A stretch of DNA of 64,000 nucleotides, from positions 498,021-562,020 of the forward strand of contig CAMXCT020001846.1 in the NCBI GenBank assembly GCA_947184155.2, in the 5' to 3' direction. Positions 13,530-25,400 of this stretch are shown piece by piece (within the stretch, counting starts at the first letter, position 1; the number at the start of each line of letters is the position of its first letter). The notes under the pieces were generated by a model. That model had not been told where the DNA came from and made no database searches. It was given only the letters and a program-made list of their open reading frames with translations. The position numbers and the translations under genes were made by a program. The DNA comes from Cladocopium goreaui (lineage: Eukaryota > Sar > Dinophyceae > Suessiales > Symbiodiniaceae).

Positions 13530-13830
13530 TATATATACATATTTATATATATATTGATTAATTATATAATATACGTTTTTTCTACAGACTTCCTCGGCAA
13601 GACGGGTCTGTTGGTTTTCTGTGTTTCTGCGGATCTTCGGCTCGATTTTGATCCCGATGCCACGTCATCAACGGACGGCGCATCCTCAGCGCGCCACTGT
13701 CCGCAGCGTCACCAACCTCGGCAGAGACCGAAGGACGGGGCGCACCGCGACAGGCCGCGACTAGGAGAGCCGCACCCCCACCGCGCCCAAAAAGCGACGG
13801 CAGCCACCTGTGCCCGGATGTGCTGATGGA
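567..13830 (+). CDS. Multi-unit AP2-like DNA-binding protein gene, 5' partial, many exons
   Basis: The exons encode about six copies of a short unit: a G-(I/V/L)-x-(W/F) strand, a second strand with CW-K/F-A, a G-R/N-K-R-x-F-x-V strand, then an acidic/Ala helix ending in W-L-x-L-Q/E-R. This order (three strands then a helix) matches the AP2/ERF fold found in plant and apicomplexan transcription factors and abundant in dinoflagellates. Linkers are rich in Lys, Arg, Ala and Pro, and one around 9716-9824 looks like a nuclear localisation signal. Up to about 10.6 kb nearly all exons join in phase, with AG|G acceptors and GC, GA or GT donors. The start codon lies left of the window, and the stop is not resolved (after about 12 kb). 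A nuclear DNA-binding role is inferred from the family; no target is predictable. The large AT-repeat block at 12.1-13.6 kb makes the 3' end uncertain. Confidence 0.75.
1342..1825 (+). CDS. Linker exons of the AP2-like gene (1342-1394, 1779-1825)
   Basis: Exon 1342-1394 begins AG|G and reads VQDPAPERKRTILDSTH, ending at a GA donor. Exon 1779-1825 begins AG|G and reads RKRKQEPKSEEAPAE, ending at a GC donor. Both are charged, low-complexity linkers, and each joins its neighbour in phase. The 1342 exon is also open in another frame, so its reading frame is chosen by phase rather than by similarity. Confidence 0.5.
2077..2182. mobile_element. Family A MITE-like inverted repeat
   Basis: The element starts taccctctggtaa and ends ttaccagagggta, with inner arms that also pair (tagctattgaaaatg against tttccattg). 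It is about 106 bases, with no coding capacity. TA at both ends suggests a TA target site, as in Tc1/mariner-derived (Stowaway-like) MITEs. It lies in an intron of the AP2-like gene. Confidence 0.8.
2256..3892 (+). CDS. AP2-like unit 2 (exons 2256-2358, 2666-2692, 3496-3538, 3784-3892)
   Basis: Exon 2256-2358 reads a Pro/Ala lead-in and then VPGIHWMRSEQCWKAE (strands 1 and 2). The 27-base exon 2666-2692 gives HRSKTLRLK (strand 3). Exon 3496-3538 gives PMDHSKEELERAFN (first part of the helix). Exon 3784-3892 gives EAREWLERQKATDS and an Ala/Val-rich linker. Phases run 1, 2, 2, 0 without a break. Donors are GC, GA, GC and GT, and all four acceptors are AG|G. The strand-3 exon was found only because the phase and the fold required it, which supports the whole model. 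Confidence 0.7.
4096..6002 (+). CDS. AP2-like unit 3 (exons 4096-4160, 4340-4398, 5267-5306, 5917-6002)
   Basis: The four exons join in phase into a complete unit. 4096-4160 ends GHKGICWTQR. 4340-4398 reads ERCWKAQCQINGSNRQFKV. 5267-5306 reads SNEALEASFQRAE. 5917-6002 reads VTWLQLQRAERAE followed by an Ala-rich basic linker. The donors are all GC and all acceptors are AG|G. This is the clearest copy of the repeated unit in the gene and serves as the template for the others. Confidence 0.75.
5437..5534. mobile_element. Family B MITE-like element with 5-base target duplication
   Basis: Ends ctggttggtggttt and aaaccaccaaccag; core ggaacattttttattttt, ccatatattgggaat, ttttcagaggggt. It is flanked on both sides by catat (5432-5436 and 5535-5539), a likely target-site duplication. 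No coding capacity. It lies in an intron of the AP2-like gene. Confidence 0.85.
5732..5839. mobile_element. Family C inverted repeat
   Basis: Arms attggattggtttaaggg and the complement-like ccttaaaccaatcagaaccaatccaat, with an inner ggtaaatttgccatggtttccggt-type segment. A second copy is at 39016-39113. It is non-coding. Confidence 0.75.
7661..9824 (+). CDS. AP2-like unit 4 and basic tail (exons 7661-7754, 8879-8949, 9716-~9824)
   Basis: Exon 7661-7754 reads KGVCWARPQQCWFARITDA and then AGRKRFCRVRPK (all three strands), ending at a GA donor. Exon 8879-8949 begins AG|G and reads DEKVREAFKACAEWLRLQ and more, ending at a GC donor. Exon 9716 onward continues in phase with KDRELTQASKKGPRR and then a run of Lys/Arg (PRKKKKRRQRR) that resembles a nuclear localisation signal. 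The 3' boundary of the last exon is not fixed. Confidence 0.72.
7825..7929. mobile_element. Family A MITE-like inverted repeat, variant A2
   Basis: It has the same taccctctggtaa ends, but a different core (cttccaacccctatctgccaggg) shared in inverted orientation with the copy at 33442-33556. It lies about 70 bases after the AP2-like exon that ends at 7754. Confidence 0.8.
8170..8275. repeat. Imperfect palindrome
   Basis: atggatattaaaccatt at 8177-8193 pairs with aatggtttaatatcc at 8233-8247, around a loop with ggatccatggatcc. It lies in an intron of the AP2-like gene. No second copy was seen. Confidence 0.5.
10423..10598 (+). CDS. AP2-like unit 5 (exons 10423-10525, 10561-~10598)
   Basis: Exon 10423-10525 reads GCPISKRSTVLQWGVAPRS and ends with NATRFSVE (strand 3) at a GT donor. 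Only 35 bases later the next exon begins AG|G and reads GFRQAAKTWESL, a helix start. A 35-base intron is very short; dropping it breaks the frame (a TGA follows shortly), so the splice is needed. The first tryptophan position is not conserved in this copy. Confidence 0.6.
11151..11285 (+). CDS. Probable AP2-like unit 6 (approximate exon)
   Basis: One frame reads SGLSFRRARRTVHAACLGS and then TGLKRWQFELRKL, which matches the strand pattern of unit 3 (G-x-x-W/F, W/V-K/H-A-x-C, then x-F-x-V/L). Three frames are open here, so the choice rests on the pattern match. The boundaries are approximate. Confidence 0.45.
11725..11832. repeat. GATA/GATG simple repeat
   Basis: Tandem gatagatg and gata units on the plus strand, imperfect. 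Any open frames on the minus strand here (Ser-Ile-Tyr-Leu runs) come from the repeat. Confidence 0.9.
11885..12110 (+). CDS. Possible further exon of the AP2-like gene
   Basis: This segment is GC-rich compared with the flanking DNA. After an AG at about 11926 one frame reads DASLACAIRSEQCR, like the helix of the units above (compare SNEALEASFQRAE). Another frame is open across the whole segment. It is probably exonic, but neither frame nor limits can be fixed. Confidence 0.3.
12120..13570. repeat. 1.4-kb ATGT/ATGTA/ATGCA simple-sequence block
   Basis: Nearly the whole stretch is built of atgt, atgta, atgtt, atggt and atgca units, with sub-blocks: an aatgc run at 12445-12505, a long tgta run at 13070-13160, an aatgg/aatgt run at 13260-13400, and AT runs at both ends. 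Open frames of Met-Tyr-Val-Cys across it are repeat artefacts. Confidence 0.95.
13588..13830 (+). CDS. Possible exon, Ala/Pro/Ser-rich
   Basis: A GC-rich island follows the long AT-repeat block. One frame reads a linker-like stretch (SAPLSAASPTSAETEGRG, then RRAAPPPRPKSDG). Two other frames are also open, so the assignment is weak. It could be a 3' exon of the AP2-like gene or a 5' region of the next gene. Confidence 0.3.
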
Positions 13831-14788
13831 TGATTTTGAAGGACTGATCCATATTTTCAGCTATTTCCAGGTGTCCAACTGTTTTATTTGTTTGAAGGGC
13901 TAAAAACATCCAAAAATGATATTTTTGTCCCATCAATCCCCACTTCTAGGATCAGATGTAGTTTGAAAGGTGTGATTTCCCGGTGGAAGCCTTCATGACA
14001 TCCAGATGTTAGTTTGGCATATCCTGCAAGCAAACACACCCATTCACAGAATATCTATGTTTACATAACATAGCAAGCAAACTGATAGACCTCACATGAC
14101 CTCACCATAGTGATATTGGGGACAGCTTTGTGGAAATATCCATATGTTTTTGCTGCGGTTGGTGCCCCTGGATGGCCCTTTTTTGGGTGCGTTGGTTGTA
14201 TGTCTGCAACAGTGCGAAGGTTTCGGGCCATGCCCTCGGTAGGCACATGGGGTTTACTAAAAGATGTTGAAACCATGGGATTTGTGTTGCTTTCGGGGTG
14301 TTCACCTAATTTTTTAAACGCACCATACAAATTTAGCCTGACTTCTTGGAGTTTGTTCAGCAAAACTCAAACTGACTGGAACAGCGACTCTTGATGATTC
14401 TTGCATATTGACACCATAGGACAAGATAGAAGTGCATGATCACTCAGAAGCATCAGGCGTTTCTTGCCCTACGACCGGCACTTGTGTGCACAGACATGTT
14501 TACCAGGAGGAGCTTAACACCACTTGTTGGTGCTTAGATTTATGGTTGCCCCATGGAAATCTGGTGTTTCAGGCTGGAAATGCCACAAGAAATCCAATTT
14601 TCATGATTACAATAGGCATACCAGACAAAATCAGACATATCCCCAACCACAATGAACAAGTCAAAGAAGAACACACCCTTATAATACATAAAACAATACA
14701 CACACATGTATATATATATATATGTATTAAAAAAAGAAAACGAACATATCATAAGAATCTCAGCCAGGGGATCCACCGTTGTGGCGCC
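13831..14788. other. Spacer before the ALG8-like gene
   Basis: No exon with support was found. The long plus-strand frame that leads into the ALG8 start (from 14432) has AT-rich codon use and a microsatellite at 14700-14725, so it is likely untranslated leader or spacer. No TATA-like promoter or spliced-leader relic was recognised. Confidence 0.4.
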
Positions 14789-16542
14789 ATGGTATCCAAG
14801 TTCTGCGCCATCGTAGTGCCGCTTGGCATTTTGCTGCGGCTGCTCCTTTTAGCGGCTAAGCAGCTCTATCGGAGCACGGACTTTGAAGTTCACAGGTGCC
14901 GCTCTGGCGAGGATGGCGATGGCTCAGTGAATGGATGGGTTTAAGGAAGAATCGGACCATGGCGAAGCCTCGATATTTCCATGAATTTCCGGAAAAAGAC
15001 ATGGTTTCCTGTAAGATGTTCCCTTAAACCAATCCATTGTTTGTTGGACAACTTGAGGGTTGGATGGTTTAGGTTGTAGAGTTTGTGTGTTTCTAGATAC
15101 AGCCAAATATGAAGATGATTTGGTTGTCCCGTTTTTTCTCGTTGATGTTTTTGAATCAAGATTGCTTGGGTTTTGAATAGCTTACTTAACTACTCAATCG
15201 GCAAAAACCTAGGGGGACTATGTACCCTATAGAAGATCCGATACATGTATGTATTGTGCATATATGTAGATATTGCATGACATTGCACACATGGAAGTAT
15301 AATCTGTGGATATCTATGGATTCACTCTCAGTCTTTCACGTATCACGTCTCTATATGTATCCATGTCCGAGTTTCCTTTCATGACATCAGGATCAGAGGA
15401 TCCCGCACGGCCCAGCCATACCCAAAGATCACCAGTTTATTGCTTCGTCTTAAGTTACTCCTAGATGATCACTTCTACGCAAGGGTTTCTGGTCAAATTC
15501 CTATCTGACAAGTAATGTTATATACCTATTTGCTGCTTAAATCCCCTCTTTGCTAGTCTTTGCCGCGTGAAATTCAGTGCCGGGGGAGATCCCCACCTTG
15601 AAGTTTCGTAGGAATTGGCTTGCCATCACGCATCAGTTACCGATCTCGGCTGCTTGGTATCCAAGATGCGCAGCCGAATCCCATCGAATCCCTTTCCCCT
15701 GTGTAGCCCCCTTCCCCCATAGAAAAACCTCATATTGGGCCCGCAAAATATAGATCCAATATTAAACCACGGTTTCGGCTATAGGGGTTATTTAATACTT
15801 GGGCCAACTTGGGCACTAGGGGGGAAGTCTTGTTCCAGATTCAAAACAGGGTCACCTGCCATGGCATATTTCAGCGTCACTGCGGAGGAATGGTACTTCG
15901 AAGAAACGTCGCCTTGGACCCTGGACTACCCTCCAGCTTTTGCATATTTCGAGTGGCTTTTATCTCAGGCATCCACACAATTTCTCTAGCATGGGGCATG
16001 GGGAAATCCTGGGATGACAAGAGCATTATTCATTCTTCCTGTTTGGAAATTGCCAGCAATGTGCATACACACATATATTCAGATGCATTCATATATATAT
16101 GTTGTTTTAATGTATATGTACATGTTTTGGTGCCTGTAAATATATATATATACACCTATAATATATATATTTATATATTATGTGTATATATATATATATA
16201 CATATGCATATGCATATGCATACATATATGTGTGTATAATACACATAATATATATATATATATGTACATGTATATGTATATGTATACGTATACGTATATG
16301 TGTGTGTGTGAATTTAGATATGTTGGCCATAAATGGCTGTAGATTGTTTGTTTAGATGTTTAGATGAGTTGACTGAATTTAGATACATGTTGAATATATA
16401 TATACACATATATATATACATACATATACATGTTAATATGTGGGTTTTTAGGCGTTTATTTTATCTACACCGGTAGTGATTAATGCATGTCACGCCTCAC
16501 CGTGTGCAGGTGGCCGTCCTGCTTGATCCAGCCATGCTGCAG
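14789..16542 (+). CDS. ALG8: ALG8 exons 1-4 (14789-14895, 15612-15648, 15888-15968, 16510-16542)
   Basis: Exon 1 encodes the first membrane segment ([16 protein letters not shown]) and STDFEVH, with a GT donor. Exon 2 is 37 bases, [12 protein letters not shown], with a GC donor. Exon 3 encodes [16 protein letters not shown] and [11 protein letters not shown], with a GC donor. Exon 4 is 33 bases, [11 protein letters not shown], with a GC donor. All acceptors are AG|G. Each boundary gives an ungapped match to the animal ALG8 pattern as I know it. Confidence 0.9.
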
Positions 16543-18959
16543 GCATAGGGGACACGATTTTTTTCGGGATTAACTATGACAAAAACTATGGTGTTTAAGG
16601 GTACCGTAGATAAACCCCATTAAAAAAAATGCAAACGGGAGCTTCTGAGACAATTTATGTTGTATGTTGCCTTGTTTGCTTTTATGTTGATGTTCAATGT
16701 TTGAACCTTACCTTTGATGTTTTTCTGGGGGTTGTTTTCAGGGCATGTTTACTCAAAAGTGTTCATGCTTACCTTGTTGATATTTTTTTGATTGGTTTAT
16801 GTTTTAGTTAGGGTTTGTTTAGGTTGTTGGGGCTATATTCTGAAGCAGTCCTTCTTATGCTCTCTGGTTTCCTTGTCTTGGTTTCCCCAATCACCGACAC
16901 CTGTGTCAACGCCAAACACATGCATGGTGACTGGAGTTAAAAAAAACAAACAAACATTAAACTGGGGGGCACCATCTCACGTGGGGATTTTCCCAACAAC
17001 AAGTCACCGGGATCTCTTTGTGCAGAAATATTTTTTGGTTCAACCATCGTTTTCACCATGGATTTTGCTGTCCACCCCATTTACGGTTGTTTAAAAAAGG
17101 GATGGTACCATAAAAAAAAGTATTAGATGAAATGACACAAAAGGAGGAGTACCCCCCGGTACGTTTTTCATAAACCATGTTGGCATTAATTCTGGGTTGG
17201 CATTAATGACATAATGGGAGATATTTAATGGACATTAGTGGGTTATAGCCTTGACAATGTGAGTTTTGTCCTGGAATGGGGTACAGAAAAGGTGCCTCTT
17301 GTTCCAAGCTGTTGATGGTTTGATGTTGTGTTTTTCCCGCCAAAAGGGCTATGATCCTGGTTGACTTTTCCCGTTTGACTTTGATATGTTGCAGGATGGT
17401 TACAGTAAACTTAAACAACCAAGCAGCTATCCACCCTGGGTCTCTGTAGCCATCTCTAACGTAGCATGCTTGGGCCAACAGTTGTGGAACCAGCATGAAT
17501 GGAGCAAAAAGATGAGTTGTTCTATGTTGCACCATGTTGCACCCTACGATTACCTATCTTTGAGGGCAGGCTTTCCTGCAGTCTGGTGGCCTCCAGAATC
17601 AAGAAAGTCACATAAAGTCCACTTTTCTTAACATCAGTCCTCAGTTTATCCAGCATTCACATGGCTGCTTTCCATGATAGAAATCCTTTTTATTTTTCTG
17701 GCACTAGATCCCGATTGCCGAGGTCCAAAACCTGGACTATGCCAGCGAAGCAACGGAGCCTCGGACGCTGACTGGATGACAAAAACAATTGAGCAGTGAA
17801 GCCATGGTGGGTTGATCTTAAAATGCTGGATTTACTGTAAGCCTCCTTAAAATGGCCCATCCGCGGTTTTTATATATACCCTCTGGTTATTTAACATAGC
17901 CATGGAAAATTGCCCATTTATAGATGGTTTACCTATTAAAAATGGTGATTTTCCATGGCTATGTTAAATAACCGGAGGGTATATGCCAATGGGAATGAGT
18001 ATGATCAACTATAAAAAATGATCAATCATGCGCTGTTGGTGCTTCCTCTTGAACAAAGCCATATGGCTGATCCAGTTTTCCAGGCCCATGGCAAAAGGCA
18101 AAACGGAGGATTGGGGGACCTGGGGCCTCAGTGCTCTTCCTCTCAGGTCATGTTTCAACGCAACTTGGTTTCACATGGAGATCATTGTGGAAGGGTAGCA
18201 GGGCGTTTTCAGCTAGCAGCTGGAGTAGACTTTGGTCAACAGCGCCCATTCTAGAGCAAAGTAGTTTGCCAATCTCTACATCGGGCAGGATCTATCTTAG
18301 TTGGAAAGAGTTTAATATTGGGATCAAATGTGCCACTGTCACTGGGTAAATTGTCCATATCTTGGGATATCAGTCAATCCCTATCCAGCAATGGGAAATT
18401 ATACACCCATGATGAGGATTCCCATAATGGAACGGAGATCATGCCCAGGACACCATGTTTTGACCTTGGCTGTTGCTGTTAGCATCGCACAGCAGGCCAG
18501 TTATTTATGGTTAATTACGACGCATCAATATCGGTATGTTTCACTACCAACGGCACTCCACCCGGGAGCGCCACCGGCGCTTGCGTAAATCAATCTGTAA
18601 ATGACTGGCATCTATCGGCTTTAATTAGTGAAGTTCTAAGTGTGGTCATGCAGCCATGCAGTTCTGGGAGTACGAATGGGTGAGTAGCCGGCCATAATGG
18701 TGACTTTCTGTATGGTGTATAGGGATGTTGCATGAGTTTACGCGATTTTTGCAATTGTCTCTGGTTGCGGGGGTTTGTTTGTTTTTATGCTCCTTTCCAC
18801 TGCTGGATTACGGAAGTTAGCAGGTCTGCTGCTGGAACGATCCCTCAGACTAGTAGTTGCTGTAAAACATTTCAATAAAAATCAAGAAACGTGTTTGACA
18901 GTTGTTGGTGTCCACAGTTAGTGGCAGGGTATTGCAGTAGGCACCATCACCATCATCAC

Positions 18960-18992
<33 letters not shown>

Positions 18993-19441
18993 TTCGAATC
19001 CTATTTGTACATGATATAGCTCCTTTTCATGGTGAGTTTCATGTGTGAAGTATCATGAAATTCCAGATCAACTCTGCTTTTCATCCTTGCCATGGGCAGC
19101 TGGGCTATGGTTATCCCACCATGGGATATGGTCATCCCCTTTGAATTTGCGCATTTATATAATGTGGATGAGAAAATAGACTATGCTTTTGACCATGGAA
19201 CGCGCACACCACAGATATATATATATATATATGTGTGTGTGTATTGTTATATGTATTTATTATATAATTGATTCATTTATTGATTCACTTATCTATTATA
19301 TACAGTATGCAAGCAGCACAATGGCTCCCAAAGGGATGGAACTTCACTCCGAAAAAAACATGGATTTCGCTCGCAAATCCGAGCTTAACTTGACCACATA
19401 TGCTATCATATGCACATATACATATATATATATATATGCAC

Positions 19442-19477
<36 letters not shown>

Positions 19478-22400
19478 TGTAATGTAATGTATGTATGTAT
19501 GTATGCATGCATGCATGCATGCATGCATTTCGTACACCCCCTATATATGTTTGGCGGGTTCTTTTTCCCATCCGATGGGCTCAGGGGGTTCGGTGATCCT
19601 GGCTGATGTGCTCCTTGCATTGGGCGCCTTTAACTTGGGCGGTGCCAACGCGGTGGCACTGGTGCTGTGGAACTCTGGCCTGCTGCTGGTGGATCACGTG
19701 TAGCTGGGCAGATATCAAGATGGGGACATAATTGAAGATGTTCTTTGAATCAATAGAACTTGCAAGGATTTGGATTTCATTGACATTTCATTGACATTTA
19801 TGGCTGCATGCCCAAAAAGTGATGAGAAATGTGAGGGCACAGCCCACCAGACATGGCGGATCTTGAATGGCATAAGGTTAGACTTTGCTCGGCTAAAATC
19901 GGGGAGCCAAAATGCAGATATTAGCCCAAAAAGTTACCATTATGAATATCCAATGTATGGGAATGTGTGGGACCATTTTTGTGAACAAGTTCACAGGCTA
20001 GGTCGTATTCTTTGTTTTGGGCACCTGTTTCACAACAAATAACTTGTAAACGTGTCTTTTTGTTAACTGGCATTGTCTCTGAGATACTTCACCCATCTTC
20101 ACCCTATCCCACACTCTCACTTCTACCACAAGGATCTACGGGATGGTCGGCATTCCTCACAACAGTGCAGTGCTGATTGTTGCTATTTGCACGCCTTGGG
20201 TTTTTTTCAGTTTCTGGTATACAGATTATACAGGTCGCAGAATAACCGCCATTGCGTGATTGCCAAAATTGCCAATTAATGCATCCCACCAGGCAGCACT
20301 GCAACTGTTGGTGCTTCACCCCAGCATCACCTGCAGGCATTTTCAGTACAACGGTATGCTCTTGGGCATCTTATTGCTGTCTATCTCGTGCATGGAAACT
20401 GGACGGACCTATATTGGGGCACTACTCTTTTGCCTCCTCCTGTGCATGAAGTGCCTTGAGCGCAAGATTTTGGACATATCTTTGTAGTTGTAAGCACTGC
20501 AGCGTTTGTTTTTTTGCAGTTGGGCGTCTTAATCATTTTCTGGGCGCCCCGAGGGAGATTCCAGAATCCGAAAGTTTGCTCTTCAGATCAGGGTGGGTCA
20601 GGGTGGGTGACTTGGGGATCCGAGGCACATTTTCCTCTACGTCTCTCCGGTCTTCTTTGTGTATTTGCTGCGCTTCCACTGTGGTCTCACCTTCCAGCCC
20701 CTGCGCTTGCAGATCGGCGCAGCTTGCCTCGGTTGAGCGAAGCTGGGTGACAAAATATGGCAGAACCGACCAATGTTCGTTTAACCCATTGACTCATACT
20801 CATACCATCTCATACCCAGGGTTGGAGTACCATTATGTTCCATTGGTAGCCAGCAAACCAAGCCCAATCACCAGATGCTTCAGGCGTTGCTTCGCCTTGG
20901 CCTTGTGGTGCTTGGAACTTTTCTTGCACCCTGGCTGACAGATGGTGAAATGAAAGCTGACGGCGAGATCTACAAAAATGATAGCCTTATATATATATAG
21001 CTAATCTTACGCAATGTTATCGATTGGTTAGGAGAAGGGAGCGATTCGGAACTATAGGTGTTCATATTATATAATTATGTCATATTCCCTATCGCTGGTA
21101 TATAAATGAATGTAAATGATATTAAATGTTGAGCCAAGGAGCTACTAAGAGTTTCCTAACCACATGGCAGAATGAACCATCAAATTTTGGAATAGGAACT
21201 TGAACGCAGCGCCATTTCTTTGATTTAGGACATCCCAACCAGCGGTGCGAGGGTTTGCCGAACAACAAATTCGAAAAATGATCTTCGAACCTTCCAGGGC
21301 CATTTTGGACTGCCATGTCCAGATCAACCATTTCACCTGTCGAACTTTCCGACAAACCACAAAGTAAATATAGCTTTCACACATGGTATCGCACCCGAAG
21401 GATCATACTACATCATACTACATGATGTGCTTATTTAATTGTGCCCAGCATTTGCAGATCTCGTGGGCTTTCACTCGTGCGTTTCCAGAGATTTCCGGCT
21501 ATGTGGGTATGGGTGCCCAAAACCAATACTTGTAACTAAAAATGATCAGTTTAATTTGTAGGTTTTAGTGTCTTGAGTTTTTGACCCACACTCACATATC
21601 TTCATTTTGAATCTGCCATATTTTGGTTGCTAAAAATCACTGTTTTTTTTTAAAGATACTTAAGTATCAGTACTTAATTCCCCCAAAAATCCACGGCGAG
21701 CCGTGGCTCGAGGCGCTTCTGTTTCCGCTTCTGATCTCCGGACCCGTCGAGAGCCAACTACCGCAGCTGCTGCGGCGGCTCTTTCCCTTCGGGCGCGGCT
21801 TGACGCACGCCTACTGGGCACCGCCACTTGGCGCCCTACTGGTCTGGGTTTGGGGCGAAATGTGGGGCAGATTGATAGGAAACCCCTGTTACAGATGATA
21901 GATGATAGATAGTGCTAGTGGTTTTGGCAAGTTGAAGGCTATGTCAGAATAGTATGAGCAGAATTGGATGAACAATTCCCGGAAGACCCATGAAGACCCT
22001 GATTTTAGATGAGTATTCCTACCACGGGTTTCCTTGAAATTCAACCAAGTGGTTGGGAACTGGGGGGCTCAATCGGCAGATAGTCCTTGAAAGCCACAAG
22101 ATGGTACCCCATAATTAGCCAAGTTAGCTAAGTTAGCGTCCAGTTTACCAGTATGTTAACAAGAGTTGATGGTGATTCATGGTGATTAATTTCGATTGGT
22201 GATTCATGGTGATTACAATATCACACACGATTAAATCACCATTAAAAACAGCAATTTGCACTTCTTTAATCATCAATAGTATGTTGATTCAGAGCAACTT
22301 AAACAGTACTTAAATATCATTGAAATTCATCAAAAAATTGAAATACATCAAAACACCATAAAACACCTCTAATTCGTGAAATCCAAATACCATCAATGGC

Positions 22401-25400
22401 GCTATGCGCCGTCGCATCAAGGAATCTGTGGGCCTTGTACAACACCTTGGATCGGGTCTTGGCCAAGGCGTCGATGGGATATAATTGGCCGATTTGGAGA
22501 ATTTTTCATTGTGATCAGATTGTGAATCTATGGTGAATCTATGGTGAATCTATGGTGAATCTATGGTGAATCTATGGTTAATAATGGTTAATAATGGTGA
22601 ATCTATGGATAATATATGATATATCTGGGTAAATTTCATCACGACCTCACTGCGACCGAACCCTGGAATCATGGTTTATGTTAGGGAAATCATCCCAAAA
22701 TGGCCGAACTATTCAGGTTAGTGAATTATTATAATTTACCCAGATGATATGCGTTTATGTATGTTTATGTATGTTTATGTCAATCACGTTCAATCCTCAG
22801 CCGTTGATTTGTTGGTGTTGCGTGTTCTTTTCTCTAAGTGACTGGTTGAAGACCACTTAAAAGTATTAAAACTAGGTTTGGGGGTTGATTTTGGAGCAGC
22901 AATAGCCTGCATGGTTCTGGCTTCTAACGCACATGCATGGCATATCCAGAAACCCAGTCACCCTGGATTCGTCCAGATCTTGGGGTTGAGGCAAGTCTCC
23001 TCTTCTTTAAAAACATGTTGATCCATATTAGTTGGGCCTTTTTTCAAACAGAAGCATCATCTGGTTGGTGGTTTGGAACATTTGGATGATTTTTCCATAC
23101 TATATGGGATGTCATCCTTCCCATTGACGAACTCATATGTTTCAAGATGGTTATTGCACCACCAACCAGTCATTCACCCCGGGCTGTTATGGAAATCACT
23201 AGTTCAGGGCCCAATGTTTAATCCACCAAGGTAGACTTGAATTGCCGGGCTTTGCCCATCCCACAATCTGCACCATGATTTGATACAGTCAGCACTAGTC
23301 ACTTTTCTATCACATTAGAATCCCATCACATTCCCATGATAATCATGATATAATTCCCATTAAAACTCCATGAATCGAATCCATAGATCCATAATCATTT
23401 ATCCAAGCTATTGTTGATTTAATCACCTTCACAGTAATCACCATCAATCACCATGACAGTAATCACCAATAATCACCATTAATCCAGTAGAAATTATACT
23501 CCATTATCATCTATCATAATCCATTATAACCCATTATAATCATTTATAATCCAAAATAATCCATTGCTGGAGGGCATATGTCAGAATAAATCCCGTCATA
23601 TCCCCCATTGATAGTTAAGTTAAACCCCAATCATTCTCATCAATGCCATATCATATCCCATCATATTCCCGTTGAATACTATAATTATGGGATATACATC
23701 ATATTCCCACAATCATACTCCCATAGTCACATTCCCATCAATCAAAAGTCGAAAGTTAATACATCTAATGTGGTTGCCATAATTAGTCATTATATAATTA
23801 TTATTATTATATATATATATGTACATATTCCTGGTTGGTGGTTTGGAACATTTTTTATTTTCCATATATTGGGAATTTCATCCTCCCAACTGACGAACTC
23901 ATATTTTTCAGAGGGGTAGAAACATACCACCAACCAGATTATCATTAACCATCATTAATCACATATATATATATATTTATATTCCATATAAAATAACCAT
24001 TATTAACATTTATTAACCAGGTATATTAACCAGATTAAATCACCCAAAAAATCCTAAGACTTTGGGCACCTCAGTTTTCCCCATGAAATGGACCCATGAC
24101 ATTTGCAGGTCATGGGTGCCTCAACTTCGGGCGGCTCCACCTCCGGCTTCGCGGAGGCCGTTTTTCAGGGGACTTCGGGGCTTGACCAAAGGCAGCTGTG
24201 GGTTGACCAAGGTTTAGCAGGATTACCCTCTGGTAAACTAACATAGCTATTGAAAATGGCCATTTATAGTGGATTTACCTATTGAAAATGGTGATTTTCC
24301 ATAGTTATGTTAAATTACCAGAGGGTAAGTCTAATTGTAAGCTATTTTGGTGGTTTCGGAACCACTAAAAATATTGGGTGTTGATGAGGTTGAAGCATCA
24401 AAACCGTGGGGATAGCCCATTTTTATCAGTTTTTCACATAGCCATGTTATGCATGACCAATATTCGACGGCTGGTTTTGAAGCTTCCTCAAGTTCCAGCC
24501 AAATGGGATGATGTTCCCATCAACAGCGATCTGATTCCTACACAGCGACTGAGTCTATAAGGGACAAGCCAATCGTGATATGGCTATGGATCAATACCTA
24601 TAGATCCCAGCTATTTTGATGTGAACTACAGGGGTACAAGGTTTTGACACACTGCCATATTGAGAAAGAGAGACAGAGCATGAGATTCAACATCAAACAT
24701 CTGGAAAGGATACTGTATGTCAAGTGAAAGATGGTGCGATGTGCAGCCGCTTGCAGCCGCTTGCTGCCGAGAAACCGATGGATTTCCATGTAAATTTCAT
24801 TAAATTTGCTCAAATGGCAATCCATTGTTGATGATTATATAATCCTATTGTTGATCCCATTTTTCAATGAACTAAAATAGAAAACCTGGTTGGTGGTTTG
24901 GAACATTTTTTTTTCTCCATATATTGGGAATGTCATCATCCCAACTGACTAATATTTTTCAGAGGGGTAGGTCAACCACCAACCAGAAACCTTTTTATAA
25001 AGTTTATCCTGTTGATGAATCCAGCATGCTTCTGAAACGGTTGGTGAAACTGGCGCTTGTTCACCTCCAAGTCGGCCAGGTCTATGAGTCAGCAGTTTTG
25101 TGGACGGTGCCACCCAAGGTTTGGGGCGGTTGGGTGGTTGGGAATTTTTCGTTGGCTGAATGGGTATGGCTATATGACATGATATAACATAATATATAAC
25201 AATATATAACAATATATAACATATTAAAGCCATGACTTTTTTGCACTCAGATATAGTGATATATAGTGGTATCAGACGTGGTATATGAGTCGTATATTCT
25301 CATGCCATGGCATATCCGGTTTTTGAACATCATTCCCACTGAGACAAGGGGTCACCAGGCTCCAGGTGGAATCAGATGGGTCACCCCAATTACGGTTACG

